64,000 bases of DNA from positions 124,001-188,000 of the forward strand of contig NZ_PYAX01000004.1 of NCBI RefSeq assembly GCF_003014735.1, read 5' to 3'. Numbering within the stretch: the stretch's first letter is position 1; every line of letters starts with the position of its first letter. Source of the stretch: Saccharothrix carnea (GTDB lineage: Bacteria > Actinomycetota > Actinomycetes > Mycobacteriales > Pseudonocardiaceae). Both the position numbers and the translations under genes were made by a program. A model generated the notes under the pieces. The model saw only the letters and a list, made by a program, of their open reading frames with translations. It was not told the DNA's origin and did not search any database. This document shows, piece by piece, positions 32,238-42,181 of this stretch.

Positions 32238-33359
32238 TCAGGCGGGAACTCCGTGGCCGTCGACCCGCTCGACAGCGGCGGTCCGGTACCCGAAAGCCTG
32301 TGCTGCCTCGTAGTAGACCTTCGCCAGGGAGTCGCAGGCGGGACGCACCGCGTCGGGGTACGTGGCGCACACCCGCTGCAGGTCGCCGTAGAAGGCGAGG
32401 TCGAGCCGGGCCTTGTTGGCCGCGAACCGCTGGGCCGCCTTGTAGTTGCGGTATCCGAAGTCGTGGCGGGCGCAGGCCGACTCGAACGTGAACCCGAGCG
32501 GGTTGTCCGGCGCCCAGCTGCAGAGGTTGGTGCTCCAGTCGAACTCGTACGCCGCGTAGGTCGGGTAGAACCGCCCGATGTTCCACGCGTCGTAGCTGCC
32601 GGAACCGGGCGAGGTCAGGCTCTCCAGCACCGCCAGCCGGTTGGGCGCCAGGCCGGTGGACACCTCGCCGGACCCGACCGCGACCGACACGGTGCCGGTG
32701 CCGAGGCCGGAGCACGCGCTCAGGTAGCGCAGCCCGTTCGGCAGCGCGAGGCAGCCGGTCCAGATGCCGCCGTTGAACGCCTGCAGCGCCAGGTTGAACC
32801 CGACCTCCATCCGGGCGCCGCCGTCGTAGACGTACCCGTCGATGATCACCGCGCCGTAGCTGTAGCCGTAGTAGCCGTTGACGAACGAGAACGGGGTCGC
32901 CGCCGCGACGACCTGCCCGTTGTACGGCGAGCCGGACGTCCGCTCGATCAGGTACGCCTGCCCGGCACCCGCGAGGTAGAAGTTGCAGAGGACTTCCGCC
33001 AGGTAGTCGATCCGCACGCTGAGCCCGACCTTGCTGATCGTCCCGCTGATGTAGGGCGTGCAGCCCGCGTCCTCCTGCTGCGCGCCCCCGACCATGCCCG
33101 GTGCCTTGCCGGCCGCTTGGGGACGCAGCGCGATCGCGGAGCCGTTCGCGAGTTCGGCCACCGAGCGCGGGCCGACGGGTCGCTTGGCGCCGTCCGGCTT
33201 CTGCTCGGACACACCAGGTGCCGCCGTGACCGCCTGCTCGCCGAGGCCCGGGGCGCCCGCGGCGTGCGCCGGGAGCGTGTTCCCCAGCGCGCCGAACAGC
33301 ACGAGCGCCACTACCGCTGTCAATGCCGGAATTCGTCTGTTGATCGGTTTCGATCCCAT
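32238..33359 (-). CDS. Secreted prokaryotic phospholipase A2 family protein
   Basis: A protein of 373 residues beginning MGSKPINRR. A signal peptide (basic start, hydrophobic core ALTAVVALVLFGALG, cleavage after PAHA) is followed by a long unassigned region rich in Gly, Tyr and Ser. The C-terminal domain (about residues 265-365) carries ACARHDFGYRNY. This is the His-Asp active-site motif of the actinobacterial/fungal secreted phospholipase A2 group, with Cys residues for disulfides. It should release fatty acids from phospholipids outside the cell. The N-terminal 230 residues are extra relative to the small Streptomyces enzyme and could be a pro-region or binding domain. Confidence 0.85.
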   Translation of the reverse strand: MGSKPINRRIPALTAVVALVLFGALGNTLPAHAAGAPGLGEQAVTAAPGVSEQKPDGAKRPVGPRSVAELANGSAIALRPQAAGKAPGMVGGAQQEDAGCTPYISGTISKVGLSVRIDYLAEVLCNFYLAGAGQAYLIERTSGSPYNGQVVAAATPFSFVNGYYGYSYGAVIIDGYVYDGGARMEVGFNLALQAFNGGIWTGCLALPNGLRYLSACSGLGTGTVSVAVGSGEVSTGLAPNRLAVLESLTSPGSGSYDAWNIGRFYPTYAAYEFDWSTNLCSWAPDNPLGFTFESACARHDFGYRNYKAAQRFAANKARLDLAFYGDLQRVCATYPDAVRPACDSLAKVYYEAAQAFGYRTAAVERVDGHGVPA

Positions 33360-33450
33360 GTCCACCCCGTCCGTGTCGCCTCCTGCCGGCACGCTCCCAG
33401 CGGGCGCTGGACGGGGACTGGACATCGTCTGGACGTGGTGGGAGTGGCGT

Positions 33451-34437
33451 TCACACCGTGATCACGACCTTGGCGCGGGCGTGCTCGTCCTCGACGTACC
33501 GGATGGCGTCGGGCACCTCGCCGAGTCCGTAGGTCCGGTCGATCACCGGCACCAGCGTGCCCGCTTGGGCGAGTTCCGCCAGTGTCGCCAGGTTCTCCCT
33601 GTCCGGCCACGCGTCGAGGACGAGCACCCGGTGCCGGCGGATGAACGCAGCCGCCAGTTTCGCCCGCACGATGAGGCCCAGTGGCCCGAAGAGGCTGCCG
33701 CCGGTGGACACGCCGCCGCCGGACAGGACGAGCGTGCCCCCGGTCTTGAGGGTGCGTCGCAGCGCGGTCAACGAGTGGTTGCCCACGAGGTCGAACACGA
33801 CGTCGTAGCGACCGGTGTCGCGGGTGAAGTCGTCCTGGTTGTAGTCGATGACGTGGTCCGCGCCGAGCGAGGCGACCAGCTCCACGTTCCTGGTGCCGCA
33901 CACCGCGGTCACCTCGGCGCCCAGCCACTTGCCGAGTTGCACGGCGAACGTGCCGACACCGCCCGACGCGCCGTTGACCAGGACCCGCTGCCCCGGCCGC
34001 ACCCGTCCCTGGTCGCGCAGTCCCATGAGCGCGGTGTTGGCGGCCAACGGCAGCGCCGCCGCCTGCTCGAACGTCAGGTTGGCCGGCTTGTGCTCGACGA
34101 CGTCGTGCGGCGCGCACACGTACTCGGCGAACGCCCCGTCCGCCTCGCCGTACACCTCGTCGCCCGGCCGGAACCGGGTCACCCGCGCGCCGACCGCCTC
34201 CACCACGCCGGCGAAGTCGGTGCCCCGGATCCTGGCCCGCGGCCCGCGCAGCCCCATCGCACCGGGCATGAGCCGCGCCAGGTAGGGGTCGCCGCGCATC
34301 ACGTGCCAGTCGCGGGCGTTCACCGTCGCGGCGCGCACCCGCACGAGCACCTGGTCGTCCGCGGGCGCGGGCCGGTCGACCTCGCTGAGCAGCAGCACGT
34401 CCGGCGATCCGTACCGGTCCTGGGTGATCGCCTTCAT
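33451..34437 (-). CDS. NADP-dependent zinc-free MDR oxidoreductase (quinone oxidoreductase type)
   Basis: This 328-residue medium-chain dehydrogenase/reductase starts MKAITQDRYGSPDVLLL, with GGAGG 5 nt ahead of ATG; an upstream ATG at 34491 lacks this. It has the GroES-like domain (RGTDFAGVVEAVG, RPGDEVYGE) and the Rossmann loop NGASGGVGTFAVQLGKWLGA. The structural and catalytic zinc ligands of true alcohol dehydrogenases are missing, placing it with quinone oxidoreductases and enoyl reductases. It probably reduces quinones or activated alkenes with NADPH. It shares strand with its neighbours but has no evident functional link to them. Confidence 0.88.
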   Translation of the reverse strand: MKAITQDRYGSPDVLLLSEVDRPAPADDQVLVRVRAATVNARDWHVMRGDPYLARLMPGAMGLRGPRARIRGTDFAGVVEAVGARVTRFRPGDEVYGEADGAFAEYVCAPHDVVEHKPANLTFEQAAALPLAANTALMGLRDQGRVRPGQRVLVNGASGGVGTFAVQLGKWLGAEVTAVCGTRNVELVASLGADHVIDYNQDDFTRDTGRYDVVFDLVGNHSLTALRRTLKTGGTLVLSGGGVSTGGSLFGPLGLIVRAKLAAAFIRRHRVLVLDAWPDRENLATLAELAQAGTLVPVIDRTYGLGEVPDAIRYVEDEHARAKVVITV

Positions 34438-34633
34438 CGTGCCTCCGCGGACCGATCGGCGGGTGGCCCCCTCGGGCGTCGTCATCGTCATGCCACAGAT
34501 GGTGGCCGGGAGGACGGCGCCGGATCATCGGGCATCCGGCCACGGCTCCACCGACCGGAAGACCGGGGCCGGCGTCGTACTTTCGGCCACCGGCCCACCC
34601 ACCGCGTCGAGCGCGGTGTCCTCACCCGCCGGC

Positions 34634-34672
34634 CCGGGGCGGGCGGGTCGCGTCACGTCGCGCCCGCCCCGG
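34634..34672 (-). terminator. Terminator of the xylanase gene
   Basis: A 12-bp perfect stem (CCGGGGCGGGCG with its complement) and a 15-nt loop lie 8 bp beyond the xylanase stop codon. Confidence 0.7.
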
Positions 34673-34679
34673 CTGCCGA

Positions 34680-36206
<1,527 letters not shown>

Positions 36207-36281
36207 TCACGGCGGCCGTCAAGGCGTTCGGGCACCGAGCCGAACCGTTCGGTGCGGAGACCGCCGCACTAGACTTCCGCC

Positions 36282-37313
36282 ATGACCTCCACCGGACGCC
36301 CGACCGAACCCGCCGGGCGTGGTGGCGCGACCATCGCCCGCATCGCGGAGCTGGCGGGCGTGTCCACCGCCACGGTGTCCAAGGTCGTCAACGGGCACTC
36401 GGAGGTCGCCCCGGACACCCGCGCGCTGGTCGAGAGGGTGATCCGGGAGCACGGGTACCGGCGGCAGAAGAAGCCCAACCGCGCCACGCTGGTCGAACTG
36501 GTGCTGCACGAGCTCGAAGGCGCCTACGCGATGGAGGTCATCAAGGGCGTGGAGCGCGTGGCGGGCGAGCACGGACTCGCCGTCGTGCTCACCGAGCTGC
36601 ACGGCCGCCACACGCCCGGCCGCACCTGGATCGAAGGCGTGCTGGCCCGCAAACCCGCGGGCGTGATCACCGTCTTCTCCGCGCCCACACCCTCCCAGCA
36701 GGCGCAGCTGGCCAGCCGCGGCATCCCGTTCGTGCTGGTCGACCCCACCAGCGACCCGGGGCACGAGTTCCCCACCGTGGGCACCAGCAACTGGAGCGGC
36801 GGCCTGTCCGCGACCCGCCACCTGCTCGACCTCGGGCACCGGCGCATCGCCGCCATCACCGGCCCCTCCCACGCGCTGTCCAGCCGCGCCCGCCTCGACG
36901 GCTACCGCGCCGCCCTCGACGCCGCCGAGGTCCCCGTCGACCCCGAACTGGTCCACGTGGGCGACTTCAACGTCGTGGACGGCCTCGCCCGCGGTCGTGA
37001 CCTGCTACGCCTCGACGACCGCCCGACCGCGGTCTTCGCGTTCAACGACGCGCAGGCCATCGGCGTGTACCAAGCGGCGCACGAAGCGGGCCTGCGCATC
37101 CCGCAGGACCTCAGCGTCGTCGGCTTCGACGACCTGCCGCCCGCGCGGTGGGCCATCCCCGCCCTGACCACCGTCCGCCAGCCGCTCAGCGACATGGCGG
37201 CGGCGGCCGCGGACATGATCGTCGGCCTCACGCAGGGCACGCCACCGGCCCAGCCCCGGGTCATGCTGGCCACCGAGCTGGTGGTGCGGGCGAGCACGGC
37301 CCCGCCCGCTTAG
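36282..37313 (+). CDS. LacI-family regulator, probable xylan-utilisation repressor
   Basis: This 343-residue protein has a LacI helix-turn-helix at residues 16-60 (IARIAELAGVSTATVSKVVNG) and a periplasmic-binding-protein-like sensor domain (PTAVFAFNDAQAIGVY, LSVVGFDDLPPARW). It is divergent from the GH10 xylanase with a CGAAA-N-TTTCG box between them, the arrangement of the xylan regulators of Streptomyces. The ligand is probably a xylo-oligosaccharide; this is inferred. The same protein might act on other hemicellulase genes in the window, but their operators have a different sequence. Confidence 0.92.
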   Translation: MTSTGRPTEPAGRGGATIARIAELAGVSTATVSKVVNGHSEVAPDTRALVERVIREHGYRRQKKPNRATLVELVLHELEGAYAMEVIKGVERVAGEHGLAVVLTELHGRHTPGRTWIEGVLARKPAGVITVFSAPTPSQQAQLASRGIPFVLVDPTSDPGHEFPTVGTSNWSGGLSATRHLLDLGHRRIAAITGPSHALSSRARLDGYRAALDAAEVPVDPELVHVGDFNVVDGLARGRDLLRLDDRPTAVFAFNDAQAIGVYQAAHEAGLRIPQDLSVVGFDDLPPARWAIPALTTVRQPLSDMAAAAADMIVGLTQGTPPAQPRVMLATELVVRASTAPPA

Positions 37314-37323
37314 CACCCGGAAA

Positions 37324-37359
37324 CACCACGGGCGATGGCCGAACCGTAAGGCCGTGGTG
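37324..37359 (+). terminator. Possible terminator of the LacI gene
   Basis: Arms CACCACGG and CCGTGGTG (8 bp, perfect) with a 20-nt loop begin 10 bp after the LacI stop codon. Confidence 0.5.
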
Positions 37360-37419
37360 CCCGTCCTCGCCCTGCTCGGCGGCCCACCGGTGTGGCCAGG
37401 CCGTCGCGCTCCGCGTGGT

Positions 37420-37644
37420 TCAGCGCCCGCCGGGGTTGGCGCGCGTGGTGTCGTCGTCGAACCGGACCGACGCCACCACCTCGGCCTTGTTCGCGTAGTC
37501 GACCGGCGGGATCGCGCGCAGCGCCCTCGCCGTGATCTCGTCCCCCCGTTCCTGGGCCGCGTAGATCAGTTCGTCCTTGCTCGCGGGGAAGTCGACCTCT
37601 TTCAGGCAGCCCGCCAGCCGTTCGCGAGTGGTGTATGCGGTCAT
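37420..37644 (-). CDS. DUF2795 small protein
   Basis: A protein of 74 residues starting MTAYTTRERLAGCLKEV; ATG 37644 is preceded by GGAGG. The pattern LAGCLKEVDFPASKDELIYAA followed by a short region ending in an RF/R-rich tail fits the DUF2795 family of small actinobacterial proteins, whose role is not known. It stands alone between converging and diverging genes. Confidence 0.78.
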   Translation of the reverse strand: MTAYTTRERLAGCLKEVDFPASKDELIYAAQERGDEITARALRAIPPVDYANKAEVVASVRFDDDTTRANPGGR

Positions 37645-37734
37645 CGCCACCTCCGTGCGTTCCCGGTACGAGCCCGTGTCGGGGCCATACCCGCTCTCAC
37701 GTCCGGAAAACGCCGCACGGCCGACTCACGCGGG

Positions 37735-38021
37735 TCACGGGCGCAGGAGGTTTTGATCGCACGGCGCTCGTCCATCGCCCGGTAGCCCTCCGCGGCCTGG
37801 TCGAGCGGCAGTTCGAGGTCGAAGACCCGGCCCGGGTCGATCCGCCGGTGCCAGATCAGGTCGATCAGCTCGGGCAGGAAGCGCGGCGGCGACCGCCGCG
37901 AACCACCCGGTGCCCGGCACGTCGGACGCGGCCGGGAACGACGGGACCAGGTCGGCGGGTGGCACGTCGGGCGTGGCGACCAGGGTGCCGTCGGCCAGCG
38001 GCACGCGCAGGTACTCCGGTC
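37735..38021 (-). pseudogene. Remnant of a zinc-dependent alcohol dehydrogenase
   Basis: Two conserved pieces of a family of actinobacterial Zn alcohol dehydrogenases survive. One is a mid-N-terminal stretch (EYLRVPLADGTLVATPDVPP to GTGWFAAVAA). The other is the C-terminus (LIDLIWHRRIDPGRVFDLEL, then EGYRAMDERRAIKT), ending in LLRP. They lie in different reading frames, and the whole nucleotide-binding domain between them is missing. The gene therefore lost roughly 170 codons and has at least two frame changes. It cannot make an enzyme. Confidence 0.75.
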
Positions 38022-38233
38022 ACCGCGACCGACCAGGTGCCGCGCAGAGTGCGTGGAAAAAGTCTCCCGACACTTGCCGGACATTCACACGAATGGCCAC
38101 ACGGGATTTTGACCGTACCCGATCGGAGCATTTCCCGAGGTCGCACCGACGTGGAAGTGTGGTGGACGGCCGACGCCCGGCCACAGGAATCCGGCCCTCG
38201 CCGGGATTCGCCCGCGAGTCGACGGAGGCCTGG

Positions 38234-38728
38234 ATGAAGAGACTCGTCGCCACCTGCTGCGCCGTGGTCCTGGCGCTGCTCGGCGCCTCCGGTGCGGCCA
38301 CCGCGGCAGCGGCTCCCCGGGCGGACATCGCCGCCGCACCGAACTGCCAGCACGGCAGCACGTACGGGATCGTGGTTTCGGCGGCGCACGTCACGAGATA
38401 TGACGGAGTCGAACTCGGCGCCATTCAACTGTGCCGGGACACCTCGTCGAATTACTGGGCCTTCGTCCTCTTCTACGGCCCGGTGCCGACCGGGAACTGG
38501 GGATACGCCTACTTGAACCGCTTTCTCGACGGACAGCCCGTGGACACCTTCGGCTGCAACCCGGGCGGGAACGGGTACGTGGAGCCGCGGCAGACCAAGT
38601 GCTGGACGCCGAAGATCTCCGCGCCGAGCTCCCGGGTCACGTTCCTCGCCTCCGGGGTCCAGTGCGAGGGGTCGTTCCCGACCTGCAACTTCATGCTGGG
38701 GGAAGGCTACACGGCCCGGATGCGCTGA
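38234..38728 (+). CDS. Small secreted six-cysteine protein of unknown function
   Basis: A protein of 164 residues; ATG 38234 has GGAGG 5 nt ahead. A clear signal peptide (MKRLVATCCAVVLALLGASG, cleavage near ATAAAAPRA) leads a mature domain of about 130 residues with six cysteines, probably three disulfides. It is rich in aromatic and small residues (STYGIVVSAAHV, NYWAFVLFYG, NWGYAYLNRF). I do not recognise the family. The LCRDTSSNYWAFVLF stretch is faintly like DUF2690 proteins, but this is weak. It is followed at 620 bp by a secreted glycosidase. Confidence 0.75.
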   Translation: MKRLVATCCAVVLALLGASGAATAAAAPRADIAAAPNCQHGSTYGIVVSAAHVTRYDGVELGAIQLCRDTSSNYWAFVLFYGPVPTGNWGYAYLNRFLDGQPVDTFGCNPGGNGYVEPRQTKCWTPKISAPSSRVTFLASGVQCEGSFPTCNFMLGEGYTARMR

Positions 38729-39352
38729 ACCCCGGCCCGGCCAGGTGACGACGGCTCGGCCGACCAGGTGACGGCGCCAGGGCAGCCAGGCGTGCGCAGT
38801 GGGCGGATGGCGGGTCGCCGTTGGCACCGCAGTCGGACAGCAGCACGTCTCGGGCACCACCAACGATGTTCGATGTTGTTGAATCTGCTATCACAGCGCC
38901 TGATCTGTGCCGGATTTCGTTGAATTTCGGTTGACAACGTTGACCAGCTCTGGACATCCCGGCTTACCGCGGTTACGGTCGTGCCACTGATGTTTGCGTA
39001 AACACCGCCTCGGGGCTCCGGCACCGAGGCCCTGCCCGCACCAGTGGTCGCATCCCGGCCCGGCCCTTTCACACCGTGGTGAAGGAGACCTGCCATGCCC
39101 GTGTCCCCCGCTCTGGCACGGCCGCACCGCCCGAGGTCCCGCGACGCGGTCCCGGGCGCACCACCCGGGTCGACGGCCTGATCCACTCCGCACTTCGCCG
39201 CGGGCGCGATCGGCCGCACCACGCGGGTTCCGCGATGTCCGGATCGACTCCTCCCCGTTCCGCGGACCCGCGACCCGGCCGTGCCCGCGTTCCCCGACCG
39301 CTGACGGCCGCCGCCACCGCTCAGCGATGACCGACTCCCCGCAGGAGGACTC
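38729..39352. other. Regulatory gap upstream of the GH30 gene
   Basis: No gene is supported here. The first 150 bp, up to about 38880, hold nothing I can name. From 38880 to 39004 the DNA is less GC-rich, has several GTTGA repeats and ends in a LacI-like palindrome, so the glycosidase promoter probably lies there. This leaves a leader of about 350 nt before the GH30 start, in which short rightward frames show no ribosome sites. Confidence 0.5.
38991..39004. promoter_or_regulatory. LacI-like operator upstream of the GH30 gene
   Basis: TGTTTGCGTAAACA has perfect 5-bp arms around 4 bp. It shares the TGTTnGCGnnAACA pattern with the two sites upstream of the GH43 genes at 47.4-47.5 kb. Confidence 0.5.
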
Positions 39353-40813
39353 ATGATCAACCGCAGAACGGTGTTGGCCTCGGCCGGTGTCGCGGCGGCG
39401 AGCGGCGCGCTGGGCACGGGCACCGCCCGTGCCGACGCGACCATCGGCGTGAACCCCGGCGTCGACTACGGCACCTGGGAGGGCTGGGGCACCTCGCTCG
39501 CCTGGTGGGCCAACGTGTTCGGCGACCGGGACGATTTCGCCGACCTGTTCTTCACCACCAGGACCGTCACCTACAACGGCGTGGCGATGCCCGGTCTCGG
39601 CCTGAACATCGCCCGCTACAACCTCGGCGCGTCCAGCTGGAACGCGGTGAACGGCGAGCGCATGATCGCCTCACCCAACATCCCGCGGTTCAAGCAGATC
39701 GAGGGCTTCTGGCAGGACTGGAACAACGAGGACCCGAACTCGACCGCGTGGAACTGGAACGCCGACGCCAAGCAGCGCGCCGCCCTGGTCAAGGCCACCC
39801 AGCGCGGCGCGATGAGCGAGCTGTTCGCCAACTCGCCGATGTGGTGGATGTGCCTGAACCACAACCCTTCCGGCGCGGCCAACGCCGCCGACAACAACCT
39901 CCAGCCGTGGAACCACCGCCAGCACGCGCACCACCTGGCCGTCACCGCGCGCCGCGCCCGTGACCAGTGGGGCGTGAACTTCCGCACCGTCGACCCGTTC
40001 AACGAACCGTCCTCGAACTACTGGCACGCCAACGGCACCCAAGAGGGCTGCAAGATCGACGCCACGACGCAGCGCAGCGTGCTGGCCCACCTGCGCACCG
40101 AGCTCAACCGGCAGGGCTTGAGCGGCACCAGGATCTCGGCGTCCGACGAGACCAGCTACGACCTGGCCCGCACCACCTGGAACAGCTTCGACGCCACCAC
40201 CAAGGGCCTGGTGAACCAGGTCAACGTGCACGGCTACCAGGGCACCGGCGGCCGACGCGACCTGCTGTCCAACGACGTCCGCGCGGCGGGCAAGGTGCTG
40301 TGGAACTCCGAGCACGGCGACGGCGACGGCTCCGGCCTGCAGACGGCCCGCTGCCTGCTGCTGGACTTCAACTGGCTGCACCCCACCGCCTGGTGCTACT
40401 GGCAGGTCATGGACCCCACCGCCGGCTGGGGCGCCATCAAGTACGACGGCAGCACCCTGCGCGCGGGCGCGGTCGAGACGAAGTACTACGTGCTGGCCCA
40501 GTTCACCCGCCACATCCGACCCGGCATGCGCATCCTGCACACCGGCAGCGATCTGGCCGTCGCCGCCTACGACGCCACCGCACGACGCCTGGTCGTCGTG
40601 GCCGCCAACACCGGCTCCGCCCAGACCCTGACCTTCGACCTGACCCGCTTCGGCCAGGCACCCGACGGCGTGGTCACGCGCTGGTCCACCGCCACCGCGG
40701 GCGGCGACCGTTACGTCCAGCGCCAGGACACCCGCGTCGGCGGCAAGGTCCTCCGCGTCCCGTTCGGCGCCGGTCAGGTGCAGACGTTCCAGGTCGACGG
40801 CGTGGTGGTCTGA
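39353..40813 (+). CDS. Secreted GH30 glycosidase, probable endo-beta-1,6-galactanase
   Basis: This 486-residue protein has a Tat-like signal (MINRRTVLASAGVAAASG, cleavage near ARADA) and AGGAGG ahead of the ATG. The mature protein opens with YGTWEGWGTSLAWWANVFG, the signature of GH30 subfamily 5 endo-beta-1,6-galactanases. Acid/base Glu is in DPFNEPSSNYW and the nucleophile Glu in LWNSEHGDGDGSG. A beta-sandwich side domain fills the last 100 residues. It should cut the beta-1,6-galactan side chains of arabinogalactan proteins. No CBM is attached. Subfamily assignment rests on recognised motifs. The two arabinan enzymes downstream fit a plant side-chain degradation theme. Confidence 0.87.
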   Translation: MINRRTVLASAGVAAASGALGTGTARADATIGVNPGVDYGTWEGWGTSLAWWANVFGDRDDFADLFFTTRTVTYNGVAMPGLGLNIARYNLGASSWNAVNGERMIASPNIPRFKQIEGFWQDWNNEDPNSTAWNWNADAKQRAALVKATQRGAMSELFANSPMWWMCLNHNPSGAANAADNNLQPWNHRQHAHHLAVTARRARDQWGVNFRTVDPFNEPSSNYWHANGTQEGCKIDATTQRSVLAHLRTELNRQGLSGTRISASDETSYDLARTTWNSFDATTKGLVNQVNVHGYQGTGGRRDLLSNDVRAAGKVLWNSEHGDGDGSGLQTARCLLLDFNWLHPTAWCYWQVMDPTAGWGAIKYDGSTLRAGAVETKYYVLAQFTRHIRPGMRILHTGSDLAVAAYDATARRLVVVAANTGSAQTLTFDLTRFGQAPDGVVTRWSTATAGGDRYVQRQDTRVGGKVLRVPFGAGQVQTFQVDGVVV

Positions 40814-40827
40814 ACCCCGCGAGCCGT

Positions 40828-40862
40828 GGTGCGGGTCCGCGTGCACACGTCGGACCCGCACC
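40828..40862 (+). terminator. Terminator of the GH30 gene
   Basis: A perfect 12-bp stem (GGTGCGGGTCCG and its complement) and an 11-nt loop lie 14 bp after the stop codon. Confidence 0.8.
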
Positions 40863-41000
40863 GCCGTGCCCGCCGGGAAGGGTTTCGGTCGGACCGTAGG
40901 AAAAGCGCGCGAGCGTTGTGACGACCGCCGGCCGGCTGCGACCCTGACCGCGGTTTCCGCGAGGTGCGGGAACGGAGTCGACGTCAGACGGGGGAACACG

Positions 41001-41504
41001 ATGGCGGACGGTGTGGACCTGGGGTCCCGACTCGACGACCTGTCGGCCCGGGTGCGGGAGCTGGAGGCGGTCCGCGCGCTCACCGAGCTGCGCCACGCCT
41101 TCCACCACTGCCTCAACCGCCGGGACTGGGCGGGGCTGGGCGCGCTGTTCACGGTGGACGCGCTCCTGGACTACGGCGAACTGGGCGAAGCGCGCGGCAG
41201 TGCGGCGATCCGGGAGTACTACACCGAGCTGCTGCCGAAGCTGGTCGAGATGCGGGGCGCCTCGAAGCTGGAGCTGAAGAACTTCAACCACGTCCACCAG
41301 GTCGAGGTCGACGGCGACCGCGCGACCGGCGTCTGCTACTTCGAGGAACACATCCGGTTCGACGAGGAGGAGTTGGCGCACCAGAGCGTCGGCCGGTTCT
41401 CGGACCGCTACGTGCGCCAGGACGGCCGGTGGCTGTTCGAACGGGTCGAGCTGGAGCACTACTGGGTGGTGCCGCACAACAAGGGTTGGCACTGGCCCTG
41501 GTGA
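41001..41504 (+). CDS. SnoaL/NTF2-like domain protein
   Basis: This 167-residue protein starts MADGVDLGSRL; GGGGGA lies just ahead. A short coiled N-terminal helix (DDLSARVRELEAVRALTEL) is followed by a cone-shaped SnoaL-like fold pattern: NRRDWAGLGALFTVDALLDYGELGE, then alternating strands ending in WLFERVELEHYWVVP. Members include polyketide cyclases, limonene-epoxide hydrolase-like enzymes, dehydratases and binding proteins, so no reaction can be stated. It lies immediately upstream of the Rrf2/MFS/tailoring operon and could belong to it, although a promoter separates them. Confidence 0.8.
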   Translation: MADGVDLGSRLDDLSARVRELEAVRALTELRHAFHHCLNRRDWAGLGALFTVDALLDYGELGEARGSAAIREYYTELLPKLVEMRGASKLELKNFNHVHQVEVDGDRATGVCYFEEHIRFDEEELAHQSVGRFSDRYVRQDGRWLFERVELEHYWVVPHNKGWHWPW

Positions 41505-41554
41505 CCGCGTTTCACACGTTCGCGTGAAGGTGGCGGGCATGACCGGAGACCGCG

Positions 41555-41584
41555 TTGACACCTCCGCGAAACTGCCACTAACCT
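41555..41584 (+). promoter_or_regulatory. Putative promoter of the Rrf2 gene
   Basis: TTGACA (41555-41560) and a weak TAACCT (41579-41584) with 18 bp between them lie about 55 bp upstream of the GTG start. Confidence 0.4.
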
Positions 41585-41642
41585 CGTTGCAGTTCGACCG
41601 GCGCGGTTCCGGTCGGCCTCCTTCCTCGAGACGGGTGCGGCA

Positions 41643-42089
41643 GTGGGCGTCAGCAGCAGGAGCGCGGTCGCGATCCACGCACTCACCATGCTCGCGCGCT
41701 GGGGCGAGAAGCAGTTGACCTCGGCCGAGATCGCGGACAGCCTGGTGAGCAACCCGGTCCTGGTGCGGCGCATCCTCGGCAGCCTGAGGGTGGCCGGGCT
41801 GGTCCGGTCGACGGAAGGGCGCAACGGGGGCTGGACGCTGGCGCGCCCGGCCAAGCGGATCACGCTCTACGACGCCTACGCCGCCGTCGAGGACGGCCCG
41901 GTCCTGTCCCGGCACCCGCACCCGCCCAGCGCCGACTGCGAGGTGGGCCGCAACATCCAGAGCCTGCTCGAAGTCGAGTTCCAGGACGCGGAGCGGGCCA
42001 TGGCAGAACGGTTGGGCCGCACCACGATCGACGACCTGGTCCGGGAAGTGCTGGCGATCGAGCGCCGACTGCCGGCGCGGCACCGCTAG
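41643..42089 (+). CDS. Rrf2-family transcriptional regulator
   Basis: This 148-residue protein starts at GTG. The Rrf2 winged helix is clear: SSRSAVAIHALTMLARWG, LTSAEIADSLVSNPVLVRRI, STEGRNGGWTLARPAKRITLYD. The three cysteines that hold the Fe-S cluster in IscR or NsrR are not there; only one Cys remains (SADCEVG). It is therefore of the cluster-free YwnA/HypR type, which in some cases senses electrophiles or disulfide stress. A strong terminator follows directly, so the MFS gene behind it has its own promoter. It probably controls the MFS-methyltransferase-SDR-P450-SDR genes. Confidence 0.88.
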   Translation: MGVSSRSAVAIHALTMLARWGEKQLTSAEIADSLVSNPVLVRRILGSLRVAGLVRSTEGRNGGWTLARPAKRITLYDAYAAVEDGPVLSRHPHPPSADCEVGRNIQSLLEVEFQDAERAMAERLGRTTIDDLVREVLAIERRLPARHR

Positions 42090-42099
42090 CGAGAGCCGA

Positions 42100-42127
42100 G
42101 GCGGAGGAGTGATCCTCCGCCGTTTTT
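42100..42127 (+). terminator. Rho-independent terminator after Rrf2
   Basis: A 9-bp perfect stem (GGCGGAGGA / TCCTCCGCC) and a GTGA tetraloop are followed by GTTTTT. This is the most canonical terminator in the window. Confidence 0.9.
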
Positions 42128-42181
42128 CCACCCTAAATGTAACCACGATGGTGGCAGTAAGCCACGCGAAGGACGTCCCGC

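Noticed and set aside
39063-39341. Short frames ahead of the GH30 gene
   Set aside because: Pro/Arg-rich low-information reading in the leader; an AGGAGA precedes one ATG at 39094 but the protein has no family features.
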